A stretch of DNA of 16,178 nt from JBAXRT01 sp037131065 (GCA_037131065.1 JBAXRT010000063.1:1-16178); one strand, 5' to 3'. Positions 5,835-13,605 are shown, numbered from the stretch's first letter. A program made the numbers and translations. The notes: generated by a model from the letters alone, not told the origin.

Positions 5835-7994
5835 CTATTTTTTAATCAGGTTTTGCATTTTAACAAGTTTCACAACCTCCTGGAAGTGGCTCTCTTTAAT
5901 CACAATATTGGCTTCAGGTTCTTCAGCTTGCTCCTTCAGGTTTTCAATGATTTCGCGGATTGCCATTACAGAAGCTTTTCTGCAGATAAATTCGATGTCG
6001 GCGCCTACAAGACCCTCGGTGGCCTGGGCCAGCTTTTTCAGGCTGATGTTTTTGTGCAGGGGTTTGTTTGCGGTGTGGATCTCAAATATTTTCTCACGGG
6101 TCTTTTCATCAGGCGCCGGAAGTTCAAACATCAGGTCGAACCGGCCGCTGCGTAACAGAGCAGGATCGATCAGGTCGATCCTGTTGGTTGCTGCAAGGAC
6201 AACCACCCCTTTCATATCCTCAATGCCATCCATTTCGGTAAGAAACTGGCTGATCACACGGTCGGTGACATTGGAGCCTGAACTGTCGGCGACCCGGCGG
6301 GGCACAAGGCTGTCGATCTCATCGAGAAAGAGAATGGTAGGGGCGGCCTGCTTGGCTTTCTTAAACAGCTCCCTGACTCCTTTTTCCGATTCGCCGATAT
6401 ATTTACTCATGATCTGAGGGCCCTTGACCGAGATGAAATTAACGCCGCTCTCGCTGGCGACCGCCTTGGCAAGATAGGTTTTCCCTGTCCCGGGACGTCC
6501 GTAAAGAATGATCCCCTTGGGCGGGTTGGTATTGGCTTTCTGGAATAACCCGGCATATTTCAGGGGCCACTCCACGGCCTCTTTCAGGGCTTCTTTGATC
6601 TCGTCCAAGCCACCGACATCTCCCCATTTTACATCGGGGACCTCTACAAACACTTCCCGGATGGCAGATGGTTCCACCTCTTTCATGGCATCGTAGAAAT
6701 TGTCCATGGAGACTTCAAGTTGCACGAGGAGGTCAAAGGGTATTTCAGCCTGTTCATAATCGATCTTTGGCAGGATCTTCCTGAGTGCGGTCATGGCTGC
6801 TTCACGTGCCAGCGCCTCCAGATCGGCTCCTACAAAACCATGGGTGATCTCAGCCAGTTTTTCCAGGCTTACATCGGAAGCCAGAGGCATCCCGCGCGTA
6901 TGGATCTCAAGGATCTCAAGTCTCCCTTTTTTATCGGGGATAGAAACAGAAAGTTCCCGGTCAAATCGTCCTGGCCGGCGTAGCGCCGGATCGATCGTAT
7001 TGGGTATATTGGTAGCGCCGATCACAATCACTTTCCCTCTTGACTCCAGCCCGTCCATAAGCGACAGCAGCTGAGCAACCACCCGCTTTTCAACCTGTTT
7101 TTCCCCACCGAGGTCTTCCCTCTTAGGGGCGATAGCATCAATTTCATCAATAAAAATGATCGCCGGAGCATGTGACTGTGCGTCAACAAATACTTTGCGT
7201 AGCCGCTCCTCGCTTTCACCATAGAACTTGCCCATGATCTCGGGACCGGAAATGTGAAGGAAATAGGCATCCGTTTCATTGGCGACTGCCCTTACGATCA
7301 GGGTCTTGCCCGTTCCCGGGGGGCCATAGAGGAAAACTCCCTTGGGAGGATCAATGCCCAGTCGTTCAAAAACTTCAGGATACTTTAGAGGGAGTTCGAT
7401 CATCTCACGAATGCGTTGCACCTGTGTTGACAAGCCGCCGATGTCTTCATACGATACTTTGAACGACCTCTTTTCACCCTGCTTGGGCAGGTTCAGGTCA
7501 ATTTTTGTATTTGGGTTGATAAGCACTACACCTGAGGGGTTGGTATCCACGACCAGGTAATCGACCGACCTGGATCCAAAAAGGTTTGCCCTGACCTTGT
7601 CTCCTTTCGAGACCGGCAATCCGTCGATGAGTGACCCGATATACCTTGTATCGCTGGCCTTTAACTGCGTACCCGAGGTGTCGGGCTGCAGCCGGATTTT
7701 AAAGGCTGTTTTGCACTCAGCCTTCTCGATCCGTATCTTTTCATCGATACCGGCCTGGGCGTTTTCCCTGGTAATACCGTCGATCTGCAGAATCTCTTTT
7801 CCGCGCTCCTCGGGGTAGCAGGGCATAACCTTAACAGGGGTCTTGCGTTTGCCTTCAATAATTACGATGTCGCCAGGCTCTACACCTGCAGTTTTCATAT
7901 CTTTTGGGTCCATGCGTGCAATGGCTCTACCGACATCCTTGCCCAGGGCTTCCCTGACTTTCAGAATAACGGGTACAGTTGAAGTTTTGTTCAT
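5835..7994 (-). CDS. CDC48/VAT-type AAA ATPase with two AAA rings
   Basis: The 719-residue protein is built like archaeal VAT/CDC48. An N domain (about 8-92, with GKDVGRAIARMDP and EPGDIVIIEG) is followed by D1 with Walker A GPPGTGKT (224-231), pore loop KFYGES and Walker B IIFIDE (279-284). D2 has Walker A GRPGTGKT (499-506), pore loop KYIGES and Walker B ILFLDE (554-559). Arginine fingers in the ..RPGRFDRE and ..RSGRFD.. segments are present, so both rings look active. The family unfolds or pulls apart protein complexes using ATP. In this cluster it probably remodels gas vesicle proteins or clears failed assemblies; that is inference. It lies 19 nt after the ArsA-like gene and 3 nt before the GvpF-J gene. 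Confidence 0.93.
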   Translation of the reverse strand: MNKTSTVPVILKVREALGKDVGRAIARMDPKDMKTAGVEPGDIVIIEGKRKTPVKVMPCYPEERGKEILQIDGITRENAQAGIDEKIRIEKAECKTAFKIRLQPDTSGTQLKASDTRYIGSLIDGLPVSKGDKVRANLFGSRSVDYLVVDTNPSGVVLINPNTKIDLNLPKQGEKRSFKVSYEDIGGLSTQVQRIREMIELPLKYPEVFERLGIDPPKGVFLYGPPGTGKTLIVRAVANETDAYFLHISGPEIMGKFYGESEERLRKVFVDAQSHAPAIIFIDEIDAIAPKREDLGGEKQVEKRVVAQLLSLMDGLESRGKVIVIGATNIPNTIDPALRRPGRFDRELSVSIPDKKGRLEILEIHTRGMPLASDVSLEKLAEITHGFVGADLEALAREAAMTALRKILPKIDYEQAEIPFDLLVQLEVSMDNFYDAMKEVEPSAIREVFVEVPDVKWGDVGGLDEIKEALKEAVEWPLKYAGLFQKANTNPPKGIILYGRPGTGKTYLAKAVASESGVNFISVKGPQIMSKYIGESEKGVRELFKKAKQAAPTILFLDEIDSLVPRRVADSSGSNVTDRVISQFLTEMDGIEDMKGVVVLAATNRIDLIDPALLRSGRFDLMFELPAPDEKTREKIFEIHTANKPLHKNISLKKLAQATEGLVGADIEFICRKASVMAIREIIENLKEQAEEPEANIVIKESHFQEVVKLVKMQNLIKK

Positions 7995-8013
7995 AACCTG
8001 GATTTTTGTATTT

Positions 8014-8958
8014 CTAGTTTTTGTTATTGAACAGCAGCTTTCTTAGCTGCTCAAGTTTTTGCTGGCCTTTGATTTCATCAGGCAGGAGCGGAACAAGGAC
8101 CTGATTCAGTTGAGGATAGGTTATGCGGATCTGGTCAAGATATTTCTGTTGTGCAGATTTACGCTCCCTGCAGAAAGGACATCCGTCAGATTCCATGACA
8201 TCATTGATGATCATCTGCCTGACCGAAAGTTTATAATCCATGAGGCTTGACAGCAATCGCCCTGTCTCCAGAATGGCCATGGATTCCGGGATGCAGACAG
8301 GAATAAATTCACACTGGTTACCATCGCTAAGAAGACTCTCTATTCTCTTTACCATCTTTTTCAGTTTAATCAGGAGCGCATCTGTTTTGTCCTCCTGATA
8401 GGAGCCTGAAAAGGTGGTTACCATGTAGCGGTACTTCCACCTCATCTTTGAAGCCATTTTGATCCACTGATCCAGCATTTTCGGGGAGGATATAAGTCTC
8501 AGAAGATGACCTGTCGGCGCTGTATCCACGACATATTTGCTGAATTTGCCCTCTTCGATCAGATCAATGATGGCCTTAAAACTCATTACTTCGTCGATGC
8601 CAGGTACCGTTAAGCGCATCAGATCATCAATATCTTCCGAATCAAGGTTGGTGGATGTTTTAAAAAGATCAGTCAGCACCTCCTCATGTTCTTTTTTGAA
8701 GTCCTTAAAGGCCTGCTCTGCTATGATCTCGGTTACGCAGAGGTTATCAATGCATTCATAATGCTGAACCCCGTATCTGATCTTTTGTCCCAAACAATCG
8801 GAGATGGAGTGGGCCGGGTCGGTGGAGATGATGAGTGTCTTATGTTTCTGTGAAAGTTCAATGGCCGTGGCCGTGGCGCAACTGGTTTTTCCAACGCCTC
8901 CTTTCCCTCCGAAAAGAATCAACTTTAGATCAGCGTTATCCAAGCCAATAAGTGCCAT
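8014..8958 (-). CDS. ArsA/Get3-type ATPase
   Basis: The 314-residue product is a single-domain ATPase of the ArsA/Get3 (SIMIBI) class. It has the deviant Walker A GGKGGVGKT (17-25), switch I STDPAHS (45-51), switch II DTAPTGH (145-151), and a CPFC motif (260-263) like the zinc-binding pair that joins Get3 dimers. Get3 shields hydrophobic membrane helices for delivery, while ArsA drives arsenite export; no arsB, arsR or arsenite-type cysteine set is near. The gvp setting and the CxxC favour a chaperone for a hydrophobic Gvp or for the 53-residue membrane peptide encoded upstream in the same cluster. It begins 3 nt after the Hsp20 gene. Confidence 0.9.
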   Translation of the reverse strand: MALIGLDNADLKLILFGGKGGVGKTSCATATAIELSQKHKTLIISTDPAHSISDCLGQKIRYGVQHYECIDNLCVTEIIAEQAFKDFKKEHEEVLTDLFKTSTNLDSEDIDDLMRLTVPGIDEVMSFKAIIDLIEEGKFSKYVVDTAPTGHLLRLISSPKMLDQWIKMASKMRWKYRYMVTTFSGSYQEDKTDALLIKLKKMVKRIESLLSDGNQCEFIPVCIPESMAILETGRLLSSLMDYKLSVRQMIINDVMESDGCPFCRERKSAQQKYLDQIRITYPQLNQVLVPLLPDEIKGQQKLEQLRKLLFNNKN

Positions 8959-8961
8959 TTT

Positions 8962-9483
8962 TTATTTTTTTATCCTGATTTCGAGGATGCCATTGTTATA
9001 TTTAAATTTCATTTTCTCCTTCTTGACTTTCACCGGAAGGAGCAGTTCCTTATGGTATTTCCTGCTGTTCCTGGAGGCGGATATGTCGAGCATATCGTCC
9101 TTGAGATCAATCTTCAGGTCTTTTTCCTCAATCCCCGGCATCTCAGCGATGATTACGATCTCATTCTTTTCGTCGAACATGTCGGTCATTGGTTCACGTT
9201 CCTCTTCAACTTTTGGTCCTTCGGGTGTCTTTTTAATGTTCCCGAAGGTCTCTACTGTTGGCTTCCCGCCACCTACTGCCGATTTGATCGTGAAGCCATA
9301 AACCCCTTTCATCCCCTTTTTAAGGTGATCAAGGTTTATCTCTCCCTCTTTGCTGATCTCTTTCTCATCCTGCAGTTTTCCGGCCAGGTCGACCAGTTTT
9401 TCCACTCCCTTGAACAATCCGCCCAAACCCAGAAAATCGAAATCAAGTTCGTTCTCTTTGTCATTCCTTTTCTTCTTTTCCAT
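8962..9483 (-). CDS. gvpH: Hsp20-domain gas vesicle protein, GvpH-like
   Basis: The protein has 173 residues. An N-terminal charged part (1-50, including GLGGLFKGVEKLVDLAGKL) and a Gly/Lys-rich middle (51-100) lead to an alpha-crystallin domain at about 102-173. The domain shows EIVIIAEMPGIEEKDLKIDL and the closing NNGILEIRIKK, the typical Hsp20 end pattern. GvpH of haloarchaea has this design and interacts with other Gvp proteins. The LDFDFLGLGGLFKGVEKLVDLA start is also typical of GvpH-like proteins. The final I-x-I tail used by canonical Hsp20 to cap oligomers is absent. The ATG at 9483 has only a weak ribosome site; the gene lies between gvpJ and the ArsA-like ATPase. Confidence 0.88.
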   Translation of the reverse strand: MEKKKRNDKENELDFDFLGLGGLFKGVEKLVDLAGKLQDEKEISKEGEINLDHLKKGMKGVYGFTIKSAVGGGKPTVETFGNIKKTPEGPKVEEEREPMTDMFDEKNEIVIIAEMPGIEEKDLKIDLKDDMLDISASRNSRKYHKELLLPVKVKKEKMKFKYNNGILEIRIKK

Positions 9484-9540
9484 TGTCTTATGATTGTTGT
9501 AAAATGCTGTTAATCCCTTGAATGAATAAGCCTATTATCT

Positions 9541-9837
9541 TTATTTAACCGTTGCCTCCAGCTTTTCCAGCCGCTCAATCAGTTTGTCGTTCTCCTTCCT
9601 GAGTTCCGACTCCTGTGCTTTGGATGAGAGATAAGGGTCATCCTGCCACCAGTTGATCCCCATCTCCATGGCTTTGTCAACGGAAGCGATAAGCAGCCTG
9701 ATTTTGATTGTGATCAGGTCAATATCGGCAATCTGGATCTTGATATCCCCGGCAATGACAACGCCTTTATCGAGGACACGTTCAAGAATGTCGGCAAGGT
9801 TGGTCGAATTTACGGAGTGGGAAATATTATCGTTCAT
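9541..9837 (-). CDS. gvpJ: Gas vesicle protein GvpJ
   Basis: The 98-residue protein is a minor member of the GvpA/J/S family. It has the GvpA-like core at about residues 13-55: LADILERVLDKGVVIAGDI, then IADIDLITIKIRLLIASVDKA. The extension GINWWQDDPYLSSKA (60-74) and a terminal coiled coil (79-96) are typical of bacterial GvpJ. GvpJ is thought to form the cone tips or nucleus of the vesicle with other minor proteins. The ATG at 9837 has AAGGAGG upstream, and the gene is 15 nt after the coiled-coil gene. Confidence 0.92.
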   Translation of the reverse strand: MNDNISHSVNSTNLADILERVLDKGVVIAGDIKIQIADIDLITIKIRLLIASVDKAMEMGINWWQDDPYLSSKAQESELRKENDKLIERLEKLEATVK

Positions 9838-9852
9838 TGAGGTTCCTCCTTC

Positions 9853-10170
9853 TTAATAATTGATGGAAATCGTTTTCCATTCCTTTTTCGGCTCCTCAGC
9901 AGACTCTTGGTCAGCTATCTCACCGGAACTGGTTTTGCTCTTTATTCCGAGTGTGGCTTCGTAAAAGTCATCGATCTCTTTCAGGCGCAGGTTGAGGTTT
10001 TCCATCCTCAGGGTGAGTCTTGTCTGTTCGTTTCGCAGCCTGGTCCGTTCCTTCTCCAGCATGAAGAGCTTGAGGTAATCGGAATTCTCTTTATGGTTTT
10101 CAGAATCTCTTTTTTTCGTCTGAATGGTCTTCAGCGTATGAAGTCCTTTTAATGAAGTTGAAGTTGGCAT
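9853..10170 (-). CDS. Short coiled-coil gas vesicle protein, GvpV-like
   Basis: The product has 105 residues. A basic N-terminus with SLKGLHTLKTIQTKKR (6-21) is followed by a strong coiled coil at about 32-72 (YLKLFMLEKERTRLRNEQTR and onward) and a Ser/Glu-rich tail ending EWKTISINY. The plan of an arginine/lysine leader, then YL.L..LE+ER.RL.+E and a short tail, resembles proteins annotated as GvpV or related short proteins beside gvpN in other bacteria. The match is on pattern, not on a confirmed alignment. AGGAGG precedes the ATG at 10170. It could be an adaptor on GvpN or on the vesicle surface. Confidence 0.5.
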   Translation of the reverse strand: MPTSTSLKGLHTLKTIQTKKRDSENHKENSDYLKLFMLEKERTRLRNEQTRLTLRMENLNLRLKEIDDFYEATLGIKSKTSSGEIADQESAEEPKKEWKTISINY

Positions 10171-10214
10171 TGATCCTCCTTTATTTTCTGTTCTGTTTCC
10201 TTTACAAAAATTAT

Positions 10215-11126
10215 TTATGCAAATTGTTGAATCAGCTCATCCACGATGATCCTGACGCGCTCCTGGTTTGTCTTTGAGCCGATACGGCTGGTTTCAGAGG
10301 TGAGGATATCCTGGCAGATCTTACGGAACATCTCATTATCTTTGGATGGTAAGATCTCCAACACCGACAGGGTCTTAGCAATCATGATGGAACCCCGTAT
10401 GGTCGGGTCGAACTCGGTCTTTCCCGATTCACGGAGTCCCCTCACAATCTTTACGATCTTCTCTGCCTCGGAGAGGGGAAGTTTTGATTTTGCCTGGGTG
10501 ATCTCAAGCTCTGTCTGATAATCGAAATGGTCCACGTCCATCGTCACCATCCGGTCCCGTAAAGCATCCTGTGTTCTGTTCACCCCGGCATACTCTTCCG
10601 GGTTCGATGTGAAGATGGCGCTGAAGTCGGGATGAACCTGGAGGTAGGATTCTTCTCCCTTGCTTGCAGGAGTGCTCATCATGCGTTCCTGCAGGATCGG
10701 GAGAAGGATGTTGTTGGCTTCCGGCCGCGAGCGTGTGAACTCATCATAAATCAGGGTAAACCCATATTTGACAGCCAGCGTGAGACGGTTATTGACCCAT
10801 TGTTTGGTCATATCTTCCTGGTACTTATGGACCGAATGTATGAACCGGTCATCCAGTTTCCGCAGGGTATAACCACTTTCGCCGCCAATAAGGTCCGACG
10901 TTTTAAATTCGGCATCCCCGTGGATGATGACTACAGGCCTGCCTATCTGGCTGGCCAGGTGCATGGCCACGGTGGTCTTTCCGGTCCCCGAGGGGCCCCT
11001 GAAATGAACCGGGAAGCCTGCTTTGATATAGGTCCGTGCGCGGCTGGTAATATCTGTAATATAGGGTGTCTCTACAAAATCGGGCAGGGGAGTGGGCTCC
11101 AGCACGGTGTTTAATTCATGAATCAT
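10215..11126 (-). CDS. gvpN: GvpN, MoxR-type AAA ATPase of gas vesicles
   Basis: The product has 303 residues from the ATG at 11126, which has AGGA 7 nt upstream; an in-frame TTG two codons earlier is not preferred. It has Walker A GPSGTGKT (residues 44-51), Walker B TLIYDE (124-129), the sensor FTSNPEEYAG and arginine-finger region ALRDRM, as in the MoxR/GvpN group. GvpN is required for efficient vesicle growth, and in cyanobacteria it works with GvpC on the shell. The N-terminal 25 residues (including the PLPDFVETPYI segment) are the usual GvpN lead-in. It is 61 nt downstream of the small membrane-peptide gene. Confidence 0.95.
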   Translation of the reverse strand: MIHELNTVLEPTPLPDFVETPYITDITSRARTYIKAGFPVHFRGPSGTGKTTVAMHLASQIGRPVVIIHGDAEFKTSDLIGGESGYTLRKLDDRFIHSVHKYQEDMTKQWVNNRLTLAVKYGFTLIYDEFTRSRPEANNILLPILQERMMSTPASKGEESYLQVHPDFSAIFTSNPEEYAGVNRTQDALRDRMVTMDVDHFDYQTELEITQAKSKLPLSEAEKIVKIVRGLRESGKTEFDPTIRGSIMIAKTLSVLEILPSKDNEMFRKICQDILTSETSRIGSKTNQERVRIIVDELIQQFA

Positions 11127-11187
11127 AATCAAATCCTTTCATTTGTTTTTTATTCATTTTTGGAGATCTGTGGATGGCTGGCCGACC

Positions 11188-11349
11188 TTATGGGTTTACG
11201 GATTTGAATCCTTTGAAAATGGCTCCGGAAATTTGTCCAAGCAATTCAGGGTACCACCTGATCATCACCAGCAGACCGATCAAGGTTAAAATCATGACTA
11301 CCGTAAAGGCAATGTTGGTCCCTCTCTCTATGGTGTTCAGGATTCTCAT
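11188..11349 (-). CDS. 53-residue single-span membrane peptide
   Basis: A short frame from the ATG at 11349 to TAA at 11188 encodes a peptide beginning MRILNTIERGTN, with a hydrophobic span of about 17 residues (IAFTVVMILTLIGLLVMI, residues 13-30), then RWYPELLGQISGAIFKGFKS and VNP. GAAGGAG lies just upstream, a good ribosome site, so translation is likely. The charges (Arg-2, Glu-8 and Arg-9 before; Arg-31 and several Lys after) suit one membrane helix followed by an amphipathic helix. I do not recognise a family. It is placed between the zinc-finger gene and gvpN on the same strand. Gas vesicle proteins are normally not membrane-inserted, so the presence of this peptide is unusual. Confidence 0.7.
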   Translation of the reverse strand: MRILNTIERGTNIAFTVVMILTLIGLLVMIRWYPELLGQISGAIFKGFKSVNP

Positions 11350-11367
11350 GATGATTCTCCTTCACGA

Positions 11368-11679
11368 TTAGTGATACCCGGTTCCCCTGCACCGGGTACA
11401 GGGCAAGGCATCCACGGCCTTTCCCGTACCCGAGCATTTTTCACAAACTTTGTCCCCTGTCACGGTATTGCTTCCTTTACCCCCGCAAACAATGCATGTG
11501 ATCCTTGCTCCCAGGGGATTTTTTCCCGTGCCGGAACAAAAAACACATGGTTTGTAGGGCTCTTCCAGTCCGATTACCCCTGATCCGTGACACACCAGGC
11601 AGAACGAGTCAGGAGCAATCAGTTCAAAAAAATCCTTTCCCGCCCCTTTGCAATACGGACATGTGATTTTTACAGTCAT
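11368..11679 (-). CDS. Stand-alone DnaJ-type zinc-finger protein with six CxxCxGxG motifs
   Basis: The 103-residue protein consists almost only of CxxCxGxG repeats: CPYCKGAG (7-14), CLVCHGSG (27-34), CVFCSGTG (45-52), CIVCGGKG (62-69), CEKCSGTG (79-86) and CTRCRGTG (94-101). DnaJ has four such motifs binding two zinc ions; here six would bind three. There is no J domain and no peptide-binding domain. DnaJ-type fingers bind unfolded protein and can act in disulfide chemistry. The J domain on the GvpF fusion at 4779-5831 could be the separate counterpart. It follows the GvpC-like gene by 5 nt and precedes the membrane peptide by 18 nt. Confidence 0.88.
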   Translation of the reverse strand: MTVKITCPYCKGAGKDFFELIAPDSFCLVCHGSGVIGLEEPYKPCVFCSGTGKNPLGARITCIVCGGKGSNTVTGDKVCEKCSGTGKAVDALPCTRCRGTGYH

Positions 11680-11684
11680 TACGG

Positions 11685-12962
11685 CTATTTTTTAACCAGG
11701 GGATAATAAATGTTGTCGATCCGCTGAACCTTTCCTTCATCCAGCAGTTTCTTTGTGATGAATCCTATCCGCATCCTGGTTTCTCCAAAGGGTTTTTCCA
11801 TATCTGCAACGCGGACTCCCTTTTTATGTGCATTGATGTAACTCAGCACTTTCTCCTCCAGCGTCATCTCTTTCTGCGGAACAAGGATCTCCTTCTCTTT
11901 TTTTACCTGAATTACTTTTTTTGGTATGATCCTGGCTTTCGGTGCTGCTACTTCGACCTTTTTTTCAACAGGGATCTCTCTTTTGACCTCATCCACTTTT
12001 ATGGCGGCGGGTTTCTTCACTGCTGGAGCGGGCACGACTGCCGGTTTATTTACCACTGGTGCTGGTTCTGATTTTCCAAGCTTTGCGATGGCCTGTGCGA
12101 GTTTTTCCCATGTTGCTGCAGCCTGCTTGCGGTCCTTAGTAAAGTCATCCAGATAAGTATCCACGTATGACCTGATCTCTTTTACTTTGCCCTGGATCCC
12201 GCTGAAGGTGATGTTGAAGTCCTTCATACGTTCGGATTCACTTTGTGAAAGCTCTTCCCTTGATTTAAGCAGTTCTGATCTCAGTGCCTTTGCCATTTTC
12301 TGGTTTTCTTTGCCCATTTCAGCCAGCTTTTTATCAAACTGCCTGAGCAGCGACTGGGTGTACTCAACCCGTTCGGTGAGGTTCGCCTTTAGTTCGGCTC
12401 TCTGGGTGGAAGACATCACCTTATGGTCTTTCGAGAATTTTTTTAGCAGTTTACTGGTATATCCGAAGACATCGCCAACTTCCTGCTGGATCTTCCCGAT
12501 CTCGCTGTTTATGTTTTTCATCATTCCGTCAAACTCCTTCATCCTGCCTGAATTCCATTTCATCCTGCCTGTTTTGTCCTTTTCAAGATCCTTATCGAGT
12601 TTGAAAGCCATTTCTGCGTGAGAGACTGAAAAGTCTTTCAGCATGTCAGTTGTTGTCACTTTCAGGTTCTGAACTTCACCCTGGATTTGTGAGATGGTGC
12701 CGTTGATACCATTCATCATCTGATGAAATGATTTCAGCCTGTCCTTTTCCCCTTTGGCAAGGCCTGAACGCATTTTGTCGGCGCTGGCCCTGATGGCCGC
12801 CGCCATTTCCATGTGATCCTTCCGGAATCCGTCGAGTGTGTGTTGCACATCTTTAACCAGCTTTGAGTTATCCCTGAGCCTTTGCTGAAATTCAGCCGCT
12901 CTCATTTTATAAGAGGATAAAATTTCGTCGCTGAGGTTTCTCATGTCATTTGCCATTCCCAT
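11685..12962 (-). CDS. GvpC-like helical repeat protein with C-terminal winged-helix-like domain
   Basis: The 425-residue protein has three parts. Residues about 20-295 are helical with a strict periodicity: Phe at 46, 79, 111, 144, 176, 209 and 274, mostly 32-33 apart. Alternating half-repeats read F-x-K/S-D/S-H-x-x-M (46, 111, 176) and F-x-x-M-M-x-x-I-N (79, 144). This 33-residue step is the step of cyanobacterial GvpC, which clamps the outside of the shell. Residues 297-365 are a Pro/Ala/Lys linker. Residues 366-425 resemble a winged helix (EEKVLSYINAHKKG, ADMEKPFG, then a helix and a two-strand wing). The ATG at 12962 has AGGAG upstream. Early place after gvpA supports a GvpC role; identity with GvpC is inferred from period and position. 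Confidence 0.7.
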   Translation of the reverse strand: MGMANDMRNLSDEILSSYKMRAAEFQQRLRDNSKLVKDVQHTLDGFRKDHMEMAAAIRASADKMRSGLAKGEKDRLKSFHQMMNGINGTISQIQGEVQNLKVTTTDMLKDFSVSHAEMAFKLDKDLEKDKTGRMKWNSGRMKEFDGMMKNINSEIGKIQQEVGDVFGYTSKLLKKFSKDHKVMSSTQRAELKANLTERVEYTQSLLRQFDKKLAEMGKENQKMAKALRSELLKSREELSQSESERMKDFNITFSGIQGKVKEIRSYVDTYLDDFTKDRKQAAATWEKLAQAIAKLGKSEPAPVVNKPAVVPAPAVKKPAAIKVDEVKREIPVEKKVEVAAPKARIIPKKVIQVKKEKEILVPQKEMTLEEKVLSYINAHKKGVRVADMEKPFGETRMRIGFITKKLLDEGKVQRIDNIYYPLVKK

Positions 12963-12993
12963 TGTTTTGTTCTCCTATGTTAAGGTTGTATTT

Positions 12994-13605
12994 TCAGACT
13001 ATTTCTTCAAGTATTTGTTTTTTTATTTTCTTGATGTCCTTGCAAGTTATAGTATGAGCCTCGGCATCAAGTAACATCCGGAGGTGATCCGTAATCTTTC
13101 TATGTATATCCTGAAATTCCAGGAGTTTTGCTTTTGCCAGTTCTTTTTTTATATGCTGAGTGTTCATGGTTTTTTCGAGTTCAGCTTTGAAGGCTTCAAT
13201 TTTTATTTTGCTGCCACCATGCTCCAGGTTCTCAATGTCGAGGATGCCCTGGCGCAGAAAACGTGCCATTGCCTTCTGATCTTCGATATAAAGGAAGAAT
13301 TGTTTTTCGGCCTCTTTCTCTTTTTCATCCAGAAGGAGGTAGATCTCTTCCATCAGGCAGTCGTAATCGTTTTTCCGGAGGGAACCATTCTTTGCCAGGT
13401 TCTCGCGGAGATCCATGTTTAACTGGGATCTTTCTGTCCTCAAGAATGAAAGGGATTGCTGGAAACTGTGAAATAAAACATGAGAGGAGTCGTAAACCTC
13501 CTCGGAGGAGCGGAAAACCCCCTCAATTTTTTGTATCTGATCTTCGAATGAATGAATGAAATTTTCGATGAAATCTGTGGGTTTGTTTTTGGTAGTGGCT
13601 TCCAT
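12994..13605 (-). CDS. Unrecognised helical protein following gvpA
   Basis: The product has 203 residues and is nearly all predicted helix: FIENFIHSFEDQIQKI (12-27), a region up to about 130 with coiled-coil character (DEKEKEAEKQFF), a GGSK turn at 130-133, and a second helical hairpin (KAELEKTMNTQ to LRMLLDAEA). The C-terminus is basic. I do not recognise a family. It is the first gene after gvpA (124-nt gap) and precedes the GvpC-like gene, so a shell-binding or chaperone role, as for GvpP, GvpQ or GvpC in other clusters, is possible but not shown. The ATG at 13605 has AGG 5-7 nt upstream. Confidence 0.75.
   Translation of the reverse strand: MEATTKNKPTDFIENFIHSFEDQIQKIEGVFRSSEEVYDSSHVLFHSFQQSLSFLRTERSQLNMDLRENLAKNGSLRKNDYDCLMEEIYLLLDEKEKEAEKQFFLYIEDQKAMARFLRQGILDIENLEHGGSKIKIEAFKAELEKTMNTQHIKKELAKAKLLEFQDIHRKITDHLRMLLDAEAHTITCKDIKKIKKQILEEIV

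Noticed and set aside
8014..8958. Arsenite resistance role for the ArsA-like ATPase
   Set aside because: It has a single ATPase domain, a Get3-type CxxC pair, and no arsB, arsD or arsR nearby.
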